Assembly: GCA_009731375.1 (NCBI GenBank)
Contig: BJOX01000196.1
Span: 683,265 to 724,483 of the forward strand
DNA length: 41,219 nucleotides
Direction: 5' to 3'
DNA from: Paulinella micropora
Lineage: Eukaryota > Cercozoa > Imbricatea > Euglyphida
In this document: positions 1 to 41,219 of the stretch, one piece after another
Position numbering within the stretch: position 1 is the stretch's first letter
Layout of the letters: every line of letters starts with the position of its first letter
Notes under the pieces: generated by a model
Seen by the model: the letters and a program-made list of their open reading frames with translations, nothing else
Databases searched by the model: none
Told to the model about the DNA's origin: nothing
Made by a program: the position numbers and the translations under genes

Positions 1-752
<752 letters not shown>

Positions 753-754
<2 letters not shown>

Positions 755-1049
755 AGAGGCCGGGATGGTGGTAGTGCTACTGAAGACGATGATCACATAA
801 AAGCATTCACCGCCAATTACCTAGGTAATTACCCTTGTTGTGGTTAGCTTCCCGGGGAAATTCCGAAATTCGGGGAATTTCCCCGGGAAGTCAACCACAT
901 CAAGGGTAATTTACCTAGGTAATTGGCGGTCAATGCTTTTATGTGTGACACACACTATACGACACACACCTGTGTTAGCACCAACGAAGATAACCGTATT
1001 TATGTAATATTTATGTCTGTCTGTCTGTCTGTCTTTATGTATGTATGTA
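753..1049 (+). pseudogene. Decayed 5' copy of exon 1 interrupted by a hairpin element, then a fragment of the preceding exon
   Basis: After ATGTAG, codons equivalent to EAGMVVVLLKTMIT (GGTAGTGCTACTGAAGACGATG) match the start of exon 1. The copy is broken at 794 by the palindromic element and resumes at 946 with ACACACTATACGACACACACC, the tail typical of the units at 1055-2282. GTTAGCACCAACGAAGA at 972-988 is another fragment of the preceding exon. Confidence 0.65.
794..945. mobile_element. 152-bp near-perfect palindrome (hairpin/MITE-like)
   Basis: The left arm runs CACATAAAAGCATTCACCGCC, then AATTACCTAGGTAATTACCCTTG, then GTGGTTA.CTTCCCGGGGAAATT. The right arm is its reverse complement with a few mismatches and ends GGCGGTCAATGCTTTTATGTG. 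The tip is around 868-876. No coding capacity. It lies inside a repeat unit whose flanks otherwise match neighbouring units, so it is an insertion. Only one copy was recognised in the window. Confidence 0.8.
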
Positions 1050-1054
1050 TACAG

Positions 1055-40836
<39,782 letters not shown>

Positions 40837-40859
40837 GTCGATAATCATAACATATTCTT

Positions 40860-40899
<40 letters not shown>

Positions 40900-40992
40900 C
40901 TCTCTCTCTCTCTCGCTCTCTCTCTCTCTCCTTGCCCCCGTCCCCCCGTAGACTACCACCTCGTCCTTGGTCAATAATCATAACATATTCTT

Positions 40993-41035
<43 letters not shown>

Positions 41036-41095
41036 TGCCCCCGTCCCCCCGTAGACTACCACCTCATCCTTGGTCAATAATCATAACATATTCTT

Positions 41096-41138
<43 letters not shown>

Positions 41139-41219
41139 TGCCCCCGTCCCCCCGTAGACGACCACCTCATCCTTGGTCAATAATCATAACATATTCATTT
41201 ATCTCTCTCTCTCTCTCTC
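40837..41219 (+). repeat. Intron 30, start: exon 30 3'-edge array (unit about 103 bp) continuing off the window
   Basis: The unit is GTAGACTACCACCTCGTCCTTG|GTCAATAATCATAACATATTC, then (CT)n, then CTTGCCCCCGTCCCCCC. Copies end at 40969, 41072 and 41175 after the real exon end at 40836. The last two have CTCATC for CTCGTC (Val to Ile). The third starts a fourth (CT)n tract at the window edge. Confidence 0.95.

Overview
This window is eukaryotic nuclear DNA and holds most of one protein-coding gene on the + strand. The protein is the NAT10/Kre33/TmcA-type RNA cytidine acetyltransferase, an ATP-dependent enzyme that makes N4-acetylcytidine in 18S rRNA and, with an adaptor, in tRNA. I could place 30 short exons (31-185 bases) between 2283 and 40836. 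They total 2157 coding bases, about 5.6 % of that span. Spliced in order they keep a single reading frame through 29 GT-AG introns, giving 718 whole codons plus a split codon at each end. The protein follows the family order from the end of the N-terminal domain, through the RecD-like helicase (Walker A in exon 7, DEAA box in exon 13) and the GNAT acetyltransferase domain (acetyl-CoA loop in exon 23), to the start of the C-terminal RNA-binding domain. By comparison with the human protein recalled from memory, roughly 140 N-terminal and 150 C-terminal residues lie outside. Exon numbers here count only exons seen in the window.

Everything else is intron. The introns are 176-3379 bases long (mean about 1.25 kb) and consist mainly of tetranucleotide microsatellites: (CTAT)n, (GTAT)n, (CATA)n, (GATA)n, (CTTA)n and (CTTC)n. 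There are also (CT)n, (GA)n, (TTG)n, (GATATA)n, (CATTA)n and other arrays. The arrays often run to within a few bases of the splice sites. Nearly every exon is accompanied by partial, decayed copies of itself. Copies of the acceptor plus 5' half lie upstream of the intact exon, and copies of the 3' half plus donor lie downstream. The introns therefore appear to have grown by repeated tandem duplication of exon edges together with the neighbouring microsatellite.

Interspersed elements sit in these introns. Two families (A at about 5.8, 6.6, 26.4, 26.6 and 38.4 kb; B at about 7.3, 9.3 and 12 kb) share 3' ends of the form CTCATC(TATC)n and are variably 5'-truncated, like short retroelements. A 1.29-kb Tc1/mariner-like transposon with about 200-bp inverted ends and a transposase remnant lies at 34217-35502. 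There are also several hairpin or foldback elements, two dispersed minisatellite families, and a short interstitial CCCTAA tract near 31.2 kb. Seven assembly gaps are present, five of them bordered by poly-C or poly-G runs.

The organism cannot be named from this window. Spliceosomal introns and the CCCTAA tract fit many eukaryotes, and the protein is close enough to animal NAT10 to align by eye. No second gene, tRNA, rRNA or CRISPR array was found. Nearly all long open frames on either strand are translations of microsatellites and are not genes.
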